A DNA stretch of 64,000 nucleotides from Enterobacter mori (GTDB lineage Bacteria > Pseudomonadota > Gammaproteobacteria > Enterobacterales > Enterobacteriaceae), in assembly GCF_025244905.1 (NCBI RefSeq), contig NZ_CP104285.1:2728001-2792000 (forward strand). Reading direction: 5' to 3'. Each line of letters starts with the position of its first letter. Position 1 is the first letter of the stretch. Position numbers and translations under genes: made by a program. Shown here piece after piece: positions 31,080 through 42,751 of this stretch. Under the pieces are notes generated by a model, which saw only the letters and a list, made by a program, of their open reading frames with translations, did no database searches and was not told where the DNA came from.

Positions 31080-32555
31080 TCACTCAAACTCGTTCCAGGA
31101 GCGACCGTCACGGGTGATCATCGCAACCGATGCGACCGGTCCCCAGGTCCCTGCCTGATACGGTTTTGGCGCATCCTGATCGGCAGCCCAGGCTTCGGTG
31201 ATGGAGTCGACCCATTTCCACGCCTCTTCCACTTCGTCGCGACGCACGAACAGCGCCTGGATACCGCGCATCGTCTCCAGCAGCAGACGCTCGTAAGCAT
31301 CTGCCAGGTGCGTCTGGTTGAAGGTTTCGGAGTAGCTCAGATCCAGCTTGGTGGTCTGCAGGTTATGTTTGTGATCCAAACCTGGTACTTTGTTCAGGAT
31401 CTGGATATCCACGCCCTCGTCCGGCTGCAGACGAATGGTCAGTTTGTTCTGCGGCAGCTCCTGCCAGGACTCTTTGAACAGGTTCAGCTCTGGGTTTTTG
31501 AAGTAAACCACCACTTCGGAACATTTAGCAGGCAGACGTTTCCCGGTACGCAGGTAGAACGGAACTCCCGCCCAGCGCCAGTCGTCGATATCTACGCGGA
31601 TCGCCACGAAGGTCTCGGTGTTGCTGGACTTGTTTGCGCCCTCTTCTTCCAGATAGCCAGGCACTTTTTTACCCTGAGCAAACCCGGCGGTGTACTGACC
31701 GCGGACGGTCTTCTCACGCACGTTGGAACGGTCGATGCGGCGCAGCGATTTCAGCACTTTCACTTTGGCGTCACGAATGCTGTCCGCCGTCAGGTCAGAC
31801 GGTGGAGACATGGCAATCATGCACAGAATTTGCAGCAGGTGGTTCTGGATCATGTCGCGCATTTGACCGGCCTGGTCAAAGTAACCCCAGCGACCTTCAA
31901 TGCCCACCTCTTCCGCCACGGTGATTTCCACGTGGTCGATGGTACGGTTGTCCCAGTTGTTCACAAACAGGGAGTTCGCAAAGCGCAGCGCCAGCAGGTT
32001 CAGTACCGTCTCTTTACCGAGGTAGTGGTCAATACGGTAGACCTGACACTCTTCAAAGAACTCGCCCACCTGGTCGTTGATTTCACGTGACGTTGCCAGT
32101 GACGTACCCAGCGGTTTTTCCATCACGACGCGTGCCGGTTTGGCGTTCAGCTTCGCTTCGCCCAGACCTTTGCAGATCGCGCCGAAGGTGCTTGGCGGCA
32201 TCGCAAAATAGTTAATGGTGACGCGATTTTTTTGATCCAGCATCTCGCCCAGACGAGTAAAGGCACTTACGTCGTTCACGTCCAGATTGCAGAAATCAAG
32301 GCGTCCGCTCAGCGTGTCCCACAAACTTTCATCAATTTTCTCTTTCATGAACGTTTCGAGCGCTTCGCGCACCACTTTTGTATAAGCGTCCTTGTCCCAG
32401 TCGGCGCGCCCAACACCCAGGATACGGGTATCCGGATGAATTTGGCCCGCTTTCTCCAGTTGATACAGGGAAGGCAGCAATTTTCGGCGTGCTAAATCGC
32501 CTTTCGCGCCGAAAATGACCAGGTCACATGCCTGGGCTGTTTGCGTTACCGCCAT
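31080..32555 (-). CDS. zwf: Glucose-6-phosphate 1-dehydrogenase
   Basis: 491 aa, identical in length to E. coli. Oxidises glucose-6-phosphate with NADP+, feeding the pentose phosphate and Entner-Doudoroff routes. Nucleotide-binding motif [10 protein letters not shown] and the substrate site RIDHYLGKE are present. ATG 32555 matches the family start ([10 protein letters not shown]) with GAGGAGA upstream; the frame runs open far upstream but crosses the promoter. Controlled by a mar/sox box and a HexR box (separate entries). Confidence 0.97.
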   Translation of the reverse strand: MAVTQTAQACDLVIFGAKGDLARRKLLPSLYQLEKAGQIHPDTRILGVGRADWDKDAYTKVVREALETFMKEKIDESLWDTLSGRLDFCNLDVNDVSAFTRLGEMLDQKNRVTINYFAMPPSTFGAICKGLGEAKLNAKPARVVMEKPLGTSLATSREINDQVGEFFEECQVYRIDHYLGKETVLNLLALRFANSLFVNNWDNRTIDHVEITVAEEVGIEGRWGYFDQAGQMRDMIQNHLLQILCMIAMSPPSDLTADSIRDAKVKVLKSLRRIDRSNVREKTVRGQYTAGFAQGKKVPGYLEEEGANKSSNTETFVAIRVDIDDWRWAGVPFYLRTGKRLPAKCSEVVVYFKNPELNLFKESWQELPQNKLTIRLQPDEGVDIQILNKVPGLDHKHNLQTTKLDLSYSETFNQTHLADAYERLLLETMRGIQALFVRRDEVEEAWKWVDSITEAWAADQDAPKPYQAGTWGPVASVAMITRDGRSWNEFE

Positions 32556-32600
32556 GTCATTCTCCTCAGTTAGATCACCTGGTGCTTCTGCCAGGTATCG

Positions 32601-32617
32601 TTGTAATTTTATTACAA
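32601..32617 (-). promoter_or_regulatory. HexR operator in the zwf leader
   Basis: TTGTAATTTTATTACAA is a 17-bp inverted repeat with a 3-base centre, the HexR recognition pattern described for gammaproteobacteria (TGTAAT-N3-ATTACA). It starts just downstream of the zwf -10, so a bound repressor would block zwf transcription until KDPG releases it. Confidence 0.85.
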
Positions 32618-32620
32618 TGC

Positions 32621-32626
32621 ACTGTA
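32621..32626 (-). promoter_or_regulatory. zwf -10 element
   Basis: TACAGT on the minus strand in the context GTAAAAGCAGTACAGTGCA, the same as the E. coli zwf promoter. Confidence 0.75.
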
Positions 32627-32657
32627 CTGCTTTTACGTCATTCCTGAAACCATTAGC

Positions 32658-32676
32658 GCTTAACGTCGCGTGCGAT
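32658..32676 (-). promoter_or_regulatory. mar/sox/rob box of zwf
   Basis: ATCGCACGCGACGTTAAGC (minus strand) fits the marbox consensus AYnGCACnnWnnRYYAAAY with two mismatches. Its end is 31 bases from the -10, exactly the E. coli spacing, so SoxS/MarA activation is probably conserved. Confidence 0.8.
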
Positions 32677-32912
32677 ACCGTGATTTTCCGGCTTGCAGAC
32701 GTTAGCGATGGCGCAATGACGCAACAAACGTCGATTCTTTGCGCAACAGGGTCCCGGCAAAATCCGACATCGATCAAGTAATGAAAAAAAACAACAACAT
32801 TTCTTGTCGACTGTTACCCTTTAGTAAAACACAGGGGTAATATCGGCTAAATCGAATCTCGATTTCAGCGATTAATGAAATCGTTTCCACCCCCACGAGC
32901 GCCCTGTTAACA

Positions 32913-33782
32913 ATGAACATGCTGGAAAAAATCCAGTTTCAACTGGAACACCTTAGCAAATCCGAGCGAAAAGTGGCCGAAGTTATTCTTGCCTCTCCCG
33001 CTCAGGCGATTCATTCAAGCATCGCCGCTCTGGCGCAGGAATCGGGCGTCAGCGAACCGACGGTTAATCGATTCTGCCGCAGCCTGGAAACGCGCGGCTT
33101 TCCTGATTTTAAACTGCATCTGGCACAAAGTCTGGCAAACGGCACCCCGTATGTTAATCGCAATGTGGATGAAGACGACAGCGTTGATGCATACACAGCG
33201 AAAATATTTGAATCCGCCATGGCAACACTGGACCACGTACGCCAGTCGCTGGACATGGGCGCGGTCAATCGTGCGGTCGATTTACTGACACAGGCCAAAC
33301 GCATTGCATTCTTCGGTCTTGGCTCGTCGGCTGCCGTGGCGCATGATGCCATGAACAAGTTCTTCCGCTTTAACGTGCCGGTGATTTATACCGATGACAT
33401 TGTGCTGCAACGCATGAGCTGTATGAATTGTAGCGAAGATGATGTCGTGGTACTGATCTCGCACACCGGGCGCACCAAGAGCCAGGTTGAGCTGGCGCAG
33501 CTGGCACGTGAGAACGATGCCATGGTGATTGCCCTGACGACAGCAGGTACGCCGCTGGCGCGGGAAGCGACGCTCGCCATCACTCTGGACGTGCCGGAAG
33601 ACACCGACATGTATATGCCTATGGTGTCACGTCTGGCGCAGCTAACGGTGATTGACGTGCTGGCGACCGGTTTTACCTTGCGCAGGGGTGCAAAATTCAG
33701 AGATAACTTGAAGCGTGTCAAGGAAGCGCTCAAGGAATCGCGTTTTGATAAGGAATTGCTTATAAAGAGCGATATTCCCTAA
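32913..33782 (+). CDS. hexR: Transcriptional regulator HexR (RpiR family)
   Basis: 289 aa. N-terminal RpiR helix-turn-helix (about 1-77: SKSERKVAEVILASP ... VSEPTVNRFCR) and a C-terminal SIS sugar-phosphate-binding domain (FFGLGSSAAVAHD; LISHTGRTK). HexR represses zwf, edd and other central-carbon genes and is released by KDPG. Divergent from zwf, whose promoter carries a perfect HexR palindrome. The start codon is ATG AAC ATG, the first taken by conservation. Confidence 0.96.
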   Translation: MNMLEKIQFQLEHLSKSERKVAEVILASPAQAIHSSIAALAQESGVSEPTVNRFCRSLETRGFPDFKLHLAQSLANGTPYVNRNVDEDDSVDAYTAKIFESAMATLDHVRQSLDMGAVNRAVDLLTQAKRIAFFGLGSSAAVAHDAMNKFFRFNVPVIYTDDIVLQRMSCMNCSEDDVVVLISHTGRTKSQVELAQLARENDAMVIALTTAGTPLAREATLAITLDVPEDTDMYMPMVSRLAQLTVIDVLATGFTLRRGAKFRDNLKRVKEALKESRFDKELLIKSDIP

Positions 33783-33896
33783 TAACTAAGATGTACCACT
33801 TACGGCATTCGGTCCCCTCTTTGCTGCCTTGCGGCAGATGAAGGCCGATTTAATGTTCACGCAACACCAAAGTTGTTTCAGTCAACGGAGTATTAC

Positions 33897-35339
33897 ATGT
33901 CCAGAAGGCTTCGCAGAACCAAGATCGTAACTACATTAGGCCCGGCTACCGATCGCGATAATAATCTCGAAAAGATTATCGCCGCGGGTGCCAACGTGGT
34001 GCGTATGAACTTCTCTCACGGTACGCCAGAAGACCATAAATTACGTGCCGATAAAGTGCGTGAAATCGCAGCTAAACTGGGTCGCCATGTTGCCATTCTC
34101 GGTGACCTCCAGGGTCCCAAAATCCGCGTATCGACCTTTAAAGAAGGCAAAGTCTTCCTCAATATCGGCGATAAATTCCTGCTGGATGCCAATCTGAGCA
34201 AGGGCGAAGGCGACAAAGAGAAAGTGGGTATCGACTATAAAGGTCTGCCTGCTGACGTTGTGCCTGGCGACATCCTGCTGCTCGATGACGGACGCGTACA
34301 GCTGAAAGTCCTCGAAGTACAGGGCATGAAAGTATTCACCGAAGTAACCGTCGGTGGCCCGCTCTCGAACAATAAAGGCATCAACAAACTCGGCGGCGGC
34401 CTCTCAGCAGAAGCGCTGACCGACAAAGACAAAGCGGATATCGTGACTGCGGCGCAAATTGGCGTTGATTACCTTGCCGTCTCCTTCCCGCGCTGCGGCG
34501 AAGACCTGAACTATGCCCGTCGTCTGGCGCGTGATGCAGGCTGCGATGCGAAGATCGTTGCCAAAGTGGAGCGTGCTGAAGCCGTGTGCGATCAGGACGC
34601 GATGGACGACGTGATTCTGGCCTCTGACGTGGTAATGGTTGCCCGTGGTGACCTCGGCGTGGAAATTGGTGACCCGGAACTGGTTGGGATTCAGAAAGCG
34701 CTGATCCGTCGCGCGCGTCAGCTGAACCGCGCGGTGATCACCGCGACCCAGATGATGGAGTCCATGATCACTAACCCAATGCCAACCCGTGCGGAAGTGA
34801 TGGACGTGGCTAACGCCGTGCTGGACGGTACCGATGCGGTCATGCTGTCTGCGGAAACCGCTGCGGGCCAGTATCCGGCAGAAACCGTGGCCGCCATGGC
34901 GCGCGTGTGTCTGGGTGCTGAGAAGATCCCAAGCATTAACGTCTCTAAACACCGTCTGGACATTCAGTTCGACAACGTGGAAGAAGCGATTGCGATGTCT
35001 GCGATGTACGCAGCCAACCACCTGAAAGGCGTGACTGCTATCATCACCATGACCGAATCTGGCCGCACCGCGCTGATGACCTCACGTATCAGCTCCGGCC
35101 TGCCGATCTTCGCCATGTCCCGTCACGAACGTACGCTGAACCTGACGGCGCTGTACCGCGGCGTTACCCCGGTTCACTTCGACAGCACCAATGATGGCGT
35201 CGCTGCCGCGCACGATGCAGTGAACCTGCTGCGCGACAAAGGTTACCTGGTGTCCGGTGATATCGTCATCGTGACGCAGGGTGATGTGATGAGCACCATC
35301 GGCTCAACCAACACCACCCGCGTATTAACCGTCGAATAA
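33897..35339 (+). CDS. pykA: Pyruvate kinase II
   Basis: 480 aa, AMP-activated isozyme. Catalyses PEP + ADP to pyruvate + ATP. Visible signatures: [13 protein letters not shown] at the N-terminus, [11 protein letters not shown], and the active-site block [11 protein letters not shown] with ATQMMESMI. Start at MSRRLRRTK by conservation. 114 bp after hexR, from which it probably has its own promoter. Confidence 0.97.
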   Translation: MSRRLRRTKIVTTLGPATDRDNNLEKIIAAGANVVRMNFSHGTPEDHKLRADKVREIAAKLGRHVAILGDLQGPKIRVSTFKEGKVFLNIGDKFLLDANLSKGEGDKEKVGIDYKGLPADVVPGDILLLDDGRVQLKVLEVQGMKVFTEVTVGGPLSNNKGINKLGGGLSAEALTDKDKADIVTAAQIGVDYLAVSFPRCGEDLNYARRLARDAGCDAKIVAKVERAEAVCDQDAMDDVILASDVVMVARGDLGVEIGDPELVGIQKALIRRARQLNRAVITATQMMESMITNPMPTRAEVMDVANAVLDGTDAVMLSAETAAGQYPAETVAAMARVCLGAEKIPSINVSKHRLDIQFDNVEEAIAMSAMYAANHLKGVTAIITMTESGRTALMTSRISSGLPIFAMSRHERTLNLTALYRGVTPVHFDSTNDGVAAAHDAVNLLRDKGYLVSGDIVIVTQGDVMSTIGSTNTTRVLTVE

Positions 35340-35356
35340 TAACGGCTAACTGTGCG

Positions 35357-35397
35357 TTCCCCTCTCCCCTTTGGGGAGAGGGTCAGGGTGAGGGGGG
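35357..35397. repeat. Palindromic intergenic repeat, copy 1
   Basis: The perfect 10-bp stem CCCTCTCCCC-TTT-GGGGAGAGGG is followed by TCAGGGTGAGGGGGG. Nearly the same sequence occurs again at 49590-49667. A T-run at 35401-35407 could let it act as the pykA terminator. The sequence type is a common intergenic repeat in Enterobacter-like genomes as far as I know. Confidence 0.7.
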
Positions 35398-35406
35398 GAA
35401 GTTTTT

Positions 35407-36378
35407 TTATTTCTTCGGGAAAAGCTCTTTACGCTTGTACGGCTCTGTTTCACCCGGTTTACGCGTTTTCAGCAGCTTAAGTATCCATGTGTACTGTTCG
35501 GCATGCGGCCCCACCAGGATTTCCACCTCTTCATTCATACGCCGCGCGATAGTGCGATCGTCTGCGGTCAGCAGGTCATCCATCGGCGGACGCACCTCAA
35601 TGCTCAGACGATGCGTTTTGCCGTCATAGACCGGGAACAGCGGGATCACGCGAGCACGGCAAACCTTCATCAGGCGACCAATCGCAGGCAGCGTGGCTTT
35701 GTACGTTGCAAAGAAATCGACAAACTCGCTGTGCTCCGGGCCGTGGTCCTGATCCGGCAGATAATAGCCCCAGTACCCCTGACGTACCGACTGAATAAAC
35801 GGCTTGATGCCATCGTTTCGCGCATGCAAACGTCCGCCAAAACGACGACGCACCGTGTTCCAGACAAAATCATAGATCTTGTTGCCCTGGTTATGGAACA
35901 TCGCCGCCATTTTCTGGCCCTGAGAAGCCATCAGCATCGCCGGAATATCAACGCCCCAACCGTGAGGCACGAGGAAAATAACTTTTTCGTCGTTGCGACG
36001 CATTTCTTCGATGATTTCCAGCCCTTTCCAGTCGACGCGGTCGACGATCTTCTCAGGCCCTTTCAGCGCCAGTTCGGCCATCATCGCCATTGCCTGCGGC
36101 GCGGTAGTGTACATCTCATCAATGATGGCTTCGCGCTCGGCCTCGCTTTTTTCAGGAAAACAGTAGTAAAGGTTGATCTGCGCGCGACGGCGGGCGCTCT
36201 TGCCTAAACGCCCGGCCAGACGGCCAATTTTACCCAGAACGGGATCGCGCACGGAAGCAGGCAGCAACGCTATGCCAGCAAAGGCATAAACCCCAAGCCA
36301 GGCGCCCCAGTTGCGCGGATGGCGAAAAGATTTTTCAAACTCAGGAATGTATTCAATATTGTTTTTTTTGGTTTCCAT
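35407..36378 (-). CDS. lpxM: Lipid A myristoyltransferase LpxM (MsbB)
   Basis: 323 aa, the E. coli length. Adds the secondary myristate to Kdo2-lipid A at the inner membrane. One N-terminal membrane segment ([17 protein letters not shown]) and the HX4D acyltransferase motif HGWGVD, then HNQGNKIYD and [11 protein letters not shown]. Start METKKNN by conservation; the frame is open 29 codons further 5'. Lies downstream of mepM, separated by a terminator. Confidence 0.96.
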   Translation of the reverse strand: METKKNNIEYIPEFEKSFRHPRNWGAWLGVYAFAGIALLPASVRDPVLGKIGRLAGRLGKSARRRAQINLYYCFPEKSEAEREAIIDEMYTTAPQAMAMMAELALKGPEKIVDRVDWKGLEIIEEMRRNDEKVIFLVPHGWGVDIPAMLMASQGQKMAAMFHNQGNKIYDFVWNTVRRRFGGRLHARNDGIKPFIQSVRQGYWGYYLPDQDHGPEHSEFVDFFATYKATLPAIGRLMKVCRARVIPLFPVYDGKTHRLSIEVRPPMDDLLTADDRTIARRMNEEVEILVGPHAEQYTWILKLLKTRKPGETEPYKRKELFPKK

Positions 36379-36451
36379 GCTGGTTCCAGGGTCTGGTGAC
36401 GCAAAAATATATTCAGATAGTGTAGCGAGGCAGCCGCTTGCGTACAAAAGA

Positions 36452-36480
36452 AAAAGCCGGCGCATACAGACGCCGGCTTC
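36452..36480 (-). terminator. Terminator of mepM
   Basis: Minus strand AAGCCGGCG-TCTGTATG-CGCCGGCTT then TTTCTTTT, between mepM and lpxM. Confidence 0.85.
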
Positions 36481-36497
36481 ATTAACAAACAGATGGT

Positions 36498-37817
36498 TTA
36501 ATCAAAGCGCAGCTGTGGCAACACCTCTTTGACCTGTGCCAGGTAATCGGTACGATCTTTACCCGTCAGACCTTCGGTACGCGGCAATTTCGCCGTCAGC
36601 GGATTCACGGCCTGCTGGTTGATCCACACTTCATAATGGAGATGCGGGCCGGTTGAACGACCGGTGTTACCCGAAAGCGCAATGCGGTCGCCACGCTTCA
36701 CTTTCTGGCCAGGCTTAACCAGCAGCTTACGCAGGTGCATATAGCGCGTGGTGTAAGTACGACCGTGACGGATAGCCACGTAATACCCTGCCGCACCGCT
36801 GCGTTTTGCCATGACCACTTCGCCATCGCCAACCGACAGCACTGGTGTACCTTGAGGCATCGCGAAGTCTACACCACGGTGCGGCGCAACGCGTCCGGTG
36901 ACAGGGTTAAGACGGCGCGGGTTGAAGTTTGATGAGACACGGAACTGCTTAGCCGTTGGGAAGCGCAGGAAGCCCTTCGCAAGCCCCGTACCGCTGCGGT
37001 CGTAGAACTTACCGTCTTCGGCACGGATCGCGTAATAATCTTTGCCATCAGAGCGTAAACGAACGCCCACCAGCTGGCTCTGCTCACGCTTGCCGTCCAG
37101 CATTTCACGGGACATCAGCACGGAGAATTCGTCGCCTTTTTTCAGTTTGCGGAAATCCATCTGCCACTGCATGGCTTTGATCACCGAGCTGATTTCAGCG
37201 CTGGTCAGCCCGGCATCGCGCGCGCTGGAAACAAAGCTCGCCCCGACGGTGCCGTTCATCACGCTGTTAACCCAGTCGCCCTGCTGCAGTTCGCTGGTCA
37301 TTTTGAAACCGTTTGCAGTGCGATCGTAAGTGCGGGTTTCGCGGCGGGACATCTCCCAGGTCAGACGTTGTAAATCGCCATCTGCGGTTAAGGTCCAGGA
37401 GAGCTGTTGACCAATTTTCAGATTACGGAGATCTTTGTCCGAGGCCGCGAGCTGGCTGATATTCCCCATGTCGATACCGTACTGGTTGAGCACGCTGCTC
37501 AGCGTATCACCGGTTGACACGACATATTCATGGATACCTGCTTCATTGGAGATTTTATCGTCCAGTTCATCCTGCGGGATAGCTTCATCTTCCTGAGCAG
37601 CCTGGTCGATAGGTTCACTGGCCTCAGGCAACAGCGAACGGATCTCACTTTTCTCAAGCTCGATGGTTTTAATGATAGGGGCAGAACTCGGGTGGTAAAC
37701 ATAGGGCCGCCAGACGGCGACCGCTAAGGTGAGAACTGTAAGCGACCCCAGCATAACGCGATGGGGTCGAGGCAGATTGTTAAATGCCAGGGCGACAGAG
37801 CGGGCTATCTGTTGCAC
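36498..37817 (-). CDS. mepM: Murein DD-endopeptidase MepM
   Basis: 439 aa with GTG start. Signal-anchor near the N-terminus ([16 protein letters not shown]), a LysM peptidoglycan-binding domain ([18 protein letters not shown]) and a C-terminal M23 peptidase domain with zinc ligands in [13 protein letters not shown] and GPHLHYEVW. Cleaves D-Ala-mDAP cross-links to let new glycan strands in. Lies 15 bases downstream of znuA, so may be partly co-transcribed with it; Zur may therefore touch its expression. Confidence 0.95.
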   Translation of the reverse strand: MQQIARSVALAFNNLPRPHRVMLGSLTVLTLAVAVWRPYVYHPSSAPIIKTIELEKSEIRSLLPEASEPIDQAAQEDEAIPQDELDDKISNEAGIHEYVVSTGDTLSSVLNQYGIDMGNISQLAASDKDLRNLKIGQQLSWTLTADGDLQRLTWEMSRRETRTYDRTANGFKMTSELQQGDWVNSVMNGTVGASFVSSARDAGLTSAEISSVIKAMQWQMDFRKLKKGDEFSVLMSREMLDGKREQSQLVGVRLRSDGKDYYAIRAEDGKFYDRSGTGLAKGFLRFPTAKQFRVSSNFNPRRLNPVTGRVAPHRGVDFAMPQGTPVLSVGDGEVVMAKRSGAAGYYVAIRHGRTYTTRYMHLRKLLVKPGQKVKRGDRIALSGNTGRSTGPHLHYEVWINQQAVNPLTAKLPRTEGLTGKDRTDYLAQVKEVLPQLRFD

Positions 37818-37832
37818 GTATTCACTTCCTCG

Positions 37833-38777
37833 TTAATCTCCTTTCAGGCAGCTCGCATACTGATTCGCCAGTTGGCTGAGGAACTGCGAATAGCTCGCTT
37901 TGCTCAACTGGATGTTCGTACCTAGCGGGTCAAGGGTTCCCATGCGCACGGATGTTCCCCTGGCCACGGCTTCTACGACCGCTGGCCTGAACTGTGGCTC
38001 AGCAAAAACGCACGTCGCTTTTTGCTCAACCAACTGTGTTCTGATTTCATGTAAACGCTGCGCACCAGGCTGAATTTCAGGGTTGACGGTAAAATGCCCC
38101 AGCGGGGTCAGGCCGTAGTGTTTTTCGTAATAGCCATAGGCGTCATGAAAAACGAAATACCCTTTTCCTTTTAGCGGTGCGAGCTCGGTAGCCACCTGCT
38201 TGTCGGTTGCAGCTAATTGAGCCTCAAACGCTTTCAGGTTGGCGTCGAGTTGGACTCGACTTTGCGGCATAAGTTCCACTAATTTGTCATGGATTGCAAC
38301 CGCCGAGAGCCGCGCTATCTCTGGGGAGAGCCAGAGATGCATGTTGTACTCGCCGTGATGGTGATGCTCGTCACCTTTTTCGTCGTGAGCATGATCGTGG
38401 TCGTGTTCGTCACCCTCGTCCTCAGAGCCTTTCATCAGCAACGGTTTAACGCCTGACAGTTCGGCAATGGTGACCTGTTTGTTAGCAGGAACCTGTTTAG
38501 CCGACTTCTGCATAAACGCTTCCATTTCCGGACCAATCCAAACAACTAAGTCCGCGTTTTGTAAGCGTTTTACATCAGACGGGCGCAATGAATAATCGTG
38601 CTCGGATGCACCATCCGGGAGCAGAACCTCGGTCTCAGTCACCCCATCTGCAATGGCGGCGGCAATGAATCCAAGCGGTTTTAGCGAAGCGACAACGGCG
38701 GCGTTAACATCTTGTGCTGTTGTCCCCCAAAGCGCAGCGGATAATGCTGCGAAAAGAAGCGTATTTTTATGTAACAT
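37833..38777 (-). CDS. znuA: Zinc ABC transporter substrate-binding protein ZnuA
   Basis: 314 aa from MLHKNTLLF; an ATG five codons earlier (38792) is possible, and neither has a good ribosome site. Signal peptide, cluster A-I metal-binding fold with ligands in [17 protein letters not shown] and FVFHDAYGY, and a His/Asp-rich flexible loop ([19 protein letters not shown]) typical of ZnuA. Binds Zn(II) in the periplasm for ZnuBC. Divergent from znuCB across a Zur box. Confidence 0.95.
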   Translation of the reverse strand: MLHKNTLLFAALSAALWGTTAQDVNAAVVASLKPLGFIAAAIADGVTETEVLLPDGASEHDYSLRPSDVKRLQNADLVVWIGPEMEAFMQKSAKQVPANKQVTIAELSGVKPLLMKGSEDEGDEHDHDHAHDEKGDEHHHHGEYNMHLWLSPEIARLSAVAIHDKLVELMPQSRVQLDANLKAFEAQLAATDKQVATELAPLKGKGYFVFHDAYGYYEKHYGLTPLGHFTVNPEIQPGAQRLHEIRTQLVEQKATCVFAEPQFRPAVVEAVARGTSVRMGTLDPLGTNIQLSKASYSQFLSQLANQYASCLKGD

Positions 38778-38807
38778 AATGCGACTAATCATCGTAATGA
38801 ATGCGTG

Positions 38808-38828
38808 GAATGTGATATTATAACATTC
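38808..38828. promoter_or_regulatory. Zur box between znuA and znuCB
   Basis: A 21-bp near-palindrome, GAATGTGATA-T-TATAACATTC in two arms, closely matching the Zur consensus (GAAATGTTATA-N-TATAACATTTC). It sits in the 77-bp gap between the two divergent starts, so one site can repress both in zinc-replete cells. Confidence 0.9.
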
Positions 38829-38854
38829 GTTGACTTCTGCAAGCTTAAATTAAC

Positions 38855-39610
38855 ATGACGACTTTGGTTTCTCTTGAAAATGTGTCGGTATCATTCGGTC
38901 AGCGCCGCGTCCTTTCTGACGTGTCACTGGATCTAAAACCCGGCAAAATTCTTACGCTGCTTGGCCCTAATGGCGCAGGCAAATCTACGCTCGTGCGCGT
39001 GGTACTGGGTCTGGTGGCCCTCGATGAAGGTGTTATCAAACGTGAAGATAAACTGCGTATCGGCTATGTGCCGCAAAAATTACACCTGGACGCCACGCTG
39101 CCGCTGACGGTCAGTCGCTTTCTGCGTCTGCGCCCGGGTACCCGTAAGGCCGATATCCTCCCGGCGCTGAAACGCGTACAGGCAGGCCATCTTGTCGACG
39201 CCCCTTTACAAAAGCTTTCTGGCGGTGAAACCCAGCGCGTGTTGCTTGCCCGCGCACTGTTGAGCAGCCCGCAGCTGCTGGTACTGGATGAACCCACCCA
39301 GGGTGTGGACGTGAACGGTCAGGTTGCGCTTTATGATTTGATCGACCAGCTACGTCGTGAGCTTGATTGCGCGGTGTTAATGGTCTCTCACGATCTGCAT
39401 CTGGTGATGGCGAAAACTGACGAAGTGCTATGTCTGAATCATCACATCTGCTGCTCCGGCACGCCGGAAGTGGTCTCGATGCACCCGGAATTCATCTCAA
39501 TGTTCGGCCCGCGTGGTGCTGAACAGCTGGGGATTTACCGCCATCATCATAACCACCGCCATGATTTACAGGGACGAATTGTCCTGCGCCGGGGAAACGG
39601 ACACTCATGA
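38855..39610 (+). CDS. znuC: Zinc ABC transporter ATPase ZnuC
   Basis: 251 aa. Walker [10 protein letters not shown], signature LSGGETQR, Walker [12 protein letters not shown]-loop VSHDLH. Powers zinc import with ZnuB and ZnuA. The His-rich tail (YRHHHNHRH) is characteristic. Overlaps znuB by 4 bases (ATGA). Confidence 0.97.
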   Translation: MTTLVSLENVSVSFGQRRVLSDVSLDLKPGKILTLLGPNGAGKSTLVRVVLGLVALDEGVIKREDKLRIGYVPQKLHLDATLPLTVSRFLRLRPGTRKADILPALKRVQAGHLVDAPLQKLSGGETQRVLLARALLSSPQLLVLDEPTQGVDVNGQVALYDLIDQLRRELDCAVLMVSHDLHLVMAKTDEVLCLNHHICCSGTPEVVSMHPEFISMFGPRGAEQLGIYRHHHNHRHDLQGRIVLRRGNGHS

Positions 39611-40392
39611 TTGAACTGTTACTGCCCGGCTGGCTGGCCGGGATTATGCTTGCCTGCGCCGCGGGCCCGCTGGGCTCGTTTGTGGTGTGGCGCAGAATGT
39701 CCTATTTCGGCGATACGCTGGCCCATGCTTCTCTGTTAGGTGTGGCTTTTGGCCTGTTACTGGACGTCAATCCTTTCTACGCGGTGATTGTGGTCACGCT
39801 GCTGCTGGCGGCCGGTCTGGTCTGGCTGGAGAAACGCCCTCATCTTGCGATAGACACGTTGCTTGGCATTATGGCGCACAGTGCCCTCTCTCTCGGCCTG
39901 GTGGTCGTCAGTTTGATGTCGAATATCCGCGTTGACCTGATGGCATACCTGTTTGGTGACCTGCTGGCCGTGACGCCGGAAGACCTCATCTCTATCGCCA
40001 TCGGCGTGGTGGTGGTGCTCGCTATTCTGCTCTGGCAGTGGCGTAATTTGCTGGCGATGACCGTCAGCCCGGACCTGGCGTTTGTCGACGGTGTGAAGCT
40101 GCAGCGCGTGAAGCTGCTGCTGATGCTGGTGACGGCATTAACCATCGGCGTGGCGATGAAGTTCGTCGGTGCGCTGATTATCACGTCGCTGCTGATCATC
40201 CCTGCGGCAACCGCGCGTCGTTTCGCTCGTACGCCTGAGCAGATGGCCGGTGTGGCCGTTATTATCGGGATGATTGCGGTAACGGGTGGGTTAACCTTCT
40301 CGGCGTTCTACGACACGCCAGCGGGGCCGTCAGTGGTGCTGTGTGCGGCGGCGCTGTTTATCTTCAGTATGATGAAAAAGACCGCGCAGTAG
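39607..40392 (+). CDS. znuB: Zinc ABC transporter permease ZnuB
   Basis: 261 aa, ABC-3 family integral membrane protein with about seven helices; the conserved [15 protein letters not shown] and GAKI-like region [20 protein letters not shown] are present. Forms the inner-membrane channel with ZnuC. Translationally coupled to znuC. Confidence 0.97.
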   Translation: MIELLLPGWLAGIMLACAAGPLGSFVVWRRMSYFGDTLAHASLLGVAFGLLLDVNPFYAVIVVTLLLAAGLVWLEKRPHLAIDTLLGIMAHSALSLGLVVVSLMSNIRVDLMAYLFGDLLAVTPEDLISIAIGVVVVLAILLWQWRNLLAMTVSPDLAFVDGVKLQRVKLLLMLVTALTIGVAMKFVGALIITSLLIIPAATARRFARTPEQMAGVAVIIGMIAVTGGLTFSAFYDTPAGPSVVLCAAALFIFSMMKKTAQ

Positions 40393-40400
40393 TCAGAATA

Positions 40401-40476
40401 TCCCCGGTGGCGCTTCGCTTACCGGGGCTACAAAGGCCAAATTGTAGGCCGGGTAAGGCGTAGCCGCCACCCGGCA
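40401..40476. repeat. Pair of REP elements after znuB
   Basis: Two REP-type palindromes: ATCCCCGGTGGC...TTACCGGGGCTAC (40400-40431) and GTAGGCCGGGTAAGGCGTAGC..GCCACCCGGCA (40444-40476), in inverted orientation as in a BIME. They fill the gap between convergent znuB and ruvB and would fold in the 3' ends of both messages. Confidence 0.85.
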
Positions 40477-40480
40477 TTAT

Positions 40481-41494
<1,014 letters not shown>

Positions 41495-41499
41495 TTACC

Positions 41500-42114
41500 T
41501 CACAATGCAGCGCGCAGCGCTTCACGAATCAGGGTTTCACTGCTGGCATCCGGTTTAGCAATTTTACTCACCATACGGCTGGCCTCCTGAGGTTTATAGC
41601 CCAGCGCCACCAGCGCAGCAACCGCTTCCTGTTCCGCATCGTCATCCGACGCAGGCGCGCCTGGGGACGTCAGCACCAGGTCGGCCGCCGGGGTAAACAG
41701 ATCGCCGTGCAGACCTTTAAAGCGGTCTTTCATTTCGACAATCAAACGCTCGGCGGTTTTCTTGCCGATACCCGGCAGTTTAATCAACGCAGCAGGATCT
41801 TCACGCTCAACGGCATTCACAAACTGTGGAGCGGACATGCCGGATAAGATCGCCAGCGCCAGCTTCGGTCCGACGCCGTTGGTCTTAATCAGCTCGCGGA
41901 ACAGGGTGCGTTCCTGCTTGTTATTGAAGCCGTACAGCAGCTGAGCATCTTCACGCACCACAAACTGGGTAAAGACTATCGCCTCTTTGCCCGCGTCTGG
42001 CAGCTCGTAGAAGCAGGTCATCGGCATATGGACTTCATAGCCCACGCCACCCACTTCCAGCAGCACTAACGGGGGTTGTTTTTCAATGATGATGCCTCTG
42101 AGTCTGCCTATCAC
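41500..42114 (-). CDS. ruvA: Holliday junction DNA helicase subunit RuvA
   Basis: 204 aa. OB-fold N-terminal domain ([15 protein letters not shown]), two helix-hairpin-helix motifs ([31 protein letters not shown]) and the flexible C-terminal domain that contacts RuvB. Binds four-way junctions as a tetramer. One residue longer than E. coli. yebB, found near this point in K-12, is absent. Confidence 0.98.
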   Translation of the reverse strand: MIGRLRGIIIEKQPPLVLLEVGGVGYEVHMPMTCFYELPDAGKEAIVFTQFVVREDAQLLYGFNNKQERTLFRELIKTNGVGPKLALAILSGMSAPQFVNAVEREDPAALIKLPGIGKKTAERLIVEMKDRFKGLHGDLFTPAADLVLTSPGAPASDDDAEQEAVAALVALGYKPQEASRMVSKIAKPDASSETLIREALRAAL

Positions 42115-42157
42115 GTGACGCTCCTGCGTTCTGGAAAAATATTGACTGGCGACATAA

Positions 42158-42187
42158 TAAAAAAAGGCTGGATGTTTATCCAGCCTG
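42158..42187 (-). terminator. ruvC terminator overlapping the ruvAB LexA box
   Basis: Minus strand AGGCTGGAT-AAAC-ATCCAGCCT followed by seven Ts, 8 bases after the ruvC stop. The stem contains the LexA site. Confidence 0.88.
42168..42183. promoter_or_regulatory. LexA (SOS) box of ruvAB
   Basis: CTGGATGTTTATCCAG, a perfect palindromic CTG-N10-CAG site like the E. coli ruvA operator (CTGGATATCTATCCAG). It lies 54 bases upstream of the ruvA start. Confidence 0.85.
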
Positions 42188-42195
42188 ATTTGTCA

Positions 42196-42717
42196 TTATC
42201 GTAACCTGCCTCTCGCCAGATTGAGCCGCGACTCGCTCATCTGCATCGCGTTCTGGCTGACGTGACAGTGGGTAATCGCAATGGCCAGCGCATCCGCGGC
42301 GTCGGCCTGCGGGTTCGCGGGAAGCTTCAGCAAAGTGCGCACCATGTGCTGCACCTGGCTTTTCTCCGCGCTACCAATACCCACCACCGTCTGCTTAACC
42401 TGTCTTGCAGCATATTCGAATACCGGCAAATCCTGGTTCACGGCAGCAACGATGGCAACGCCGCGCGCCTGCCCGAGCTTGAGCGCCGAATCGGCGTTTT
42501 TCGCCATAAAGACCTGCTCAATGGCGAAATAGTCGGGCTGAAACTGGGTGATGATCTCCGACACGCCCGCATAAATGAGCTTCAGGCGCGACGGCAGATC
42601 GTCAACTTTGGTGCGAATACAGCCGCTGCCCAGGTAGGTTAGCTGGCGTCCAACCTGACGGATAACGCCATAACCGGTGACGCGTGAGCCTGGGTCAATC
42701 CCGAGAATAATCGACAT
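42196..42717 (-). CDS. ruvC: Holliday junction resolvase RuvC
   Basis: 173 aa. RNase H-like endonuclease that cuts junctions in pairs; acidic catalytic residues in [18 protein letters not shown] and [14 protein letters not shown] 42717 chosen over the adjoining GTG by conservation. Last gene of the aspS-nudB-yebC-ruvC direction and followed by the terminator that also carries the ruvAB operator. Confidence 0.98.
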   Translation of the reverse strand: MSIILGIDPGSRVTGYGVIRQVGRQLTYLGSGCIRTKVDDLPSRLKLIYAGVSEIITQFQPDYFAIEQVFMAKNADSALKLGQARGVAIVAAVNQDLPVFEYAARQVKQTVVGIGSAEKSQVQHMVRTLLKLPANPQADAADALAIAITHCHVSQNAMQMSESRLNLARGRLR

Positions 42718-42751
42718 CACGCGTCTCCTGTAACGGATTTATACGCTCTCA

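Larger units (their letters stand above)
32556..32912. other. Divergent zwf-hexR control region
   Basis: 357 bp with no gene. The half next to zwf holds its -10, HexR box and mar/sox box. The half next to hexR is AT-rich and includes an 8-bp inverted repeat, CGATTTCA/TGAAATCG (32860-32883), near the hexR start. Its right part on the minus strand (GGAAACGATTTCA) resembles a Cra operator. Confidence 0.7.

Noticed and set aside
33783..33896. Hairpin CTGCC-TTGC-GGCAG between hexR and pykA, considered as a terminator
   Set aside because: Short stem and no T-run after it on either strand.
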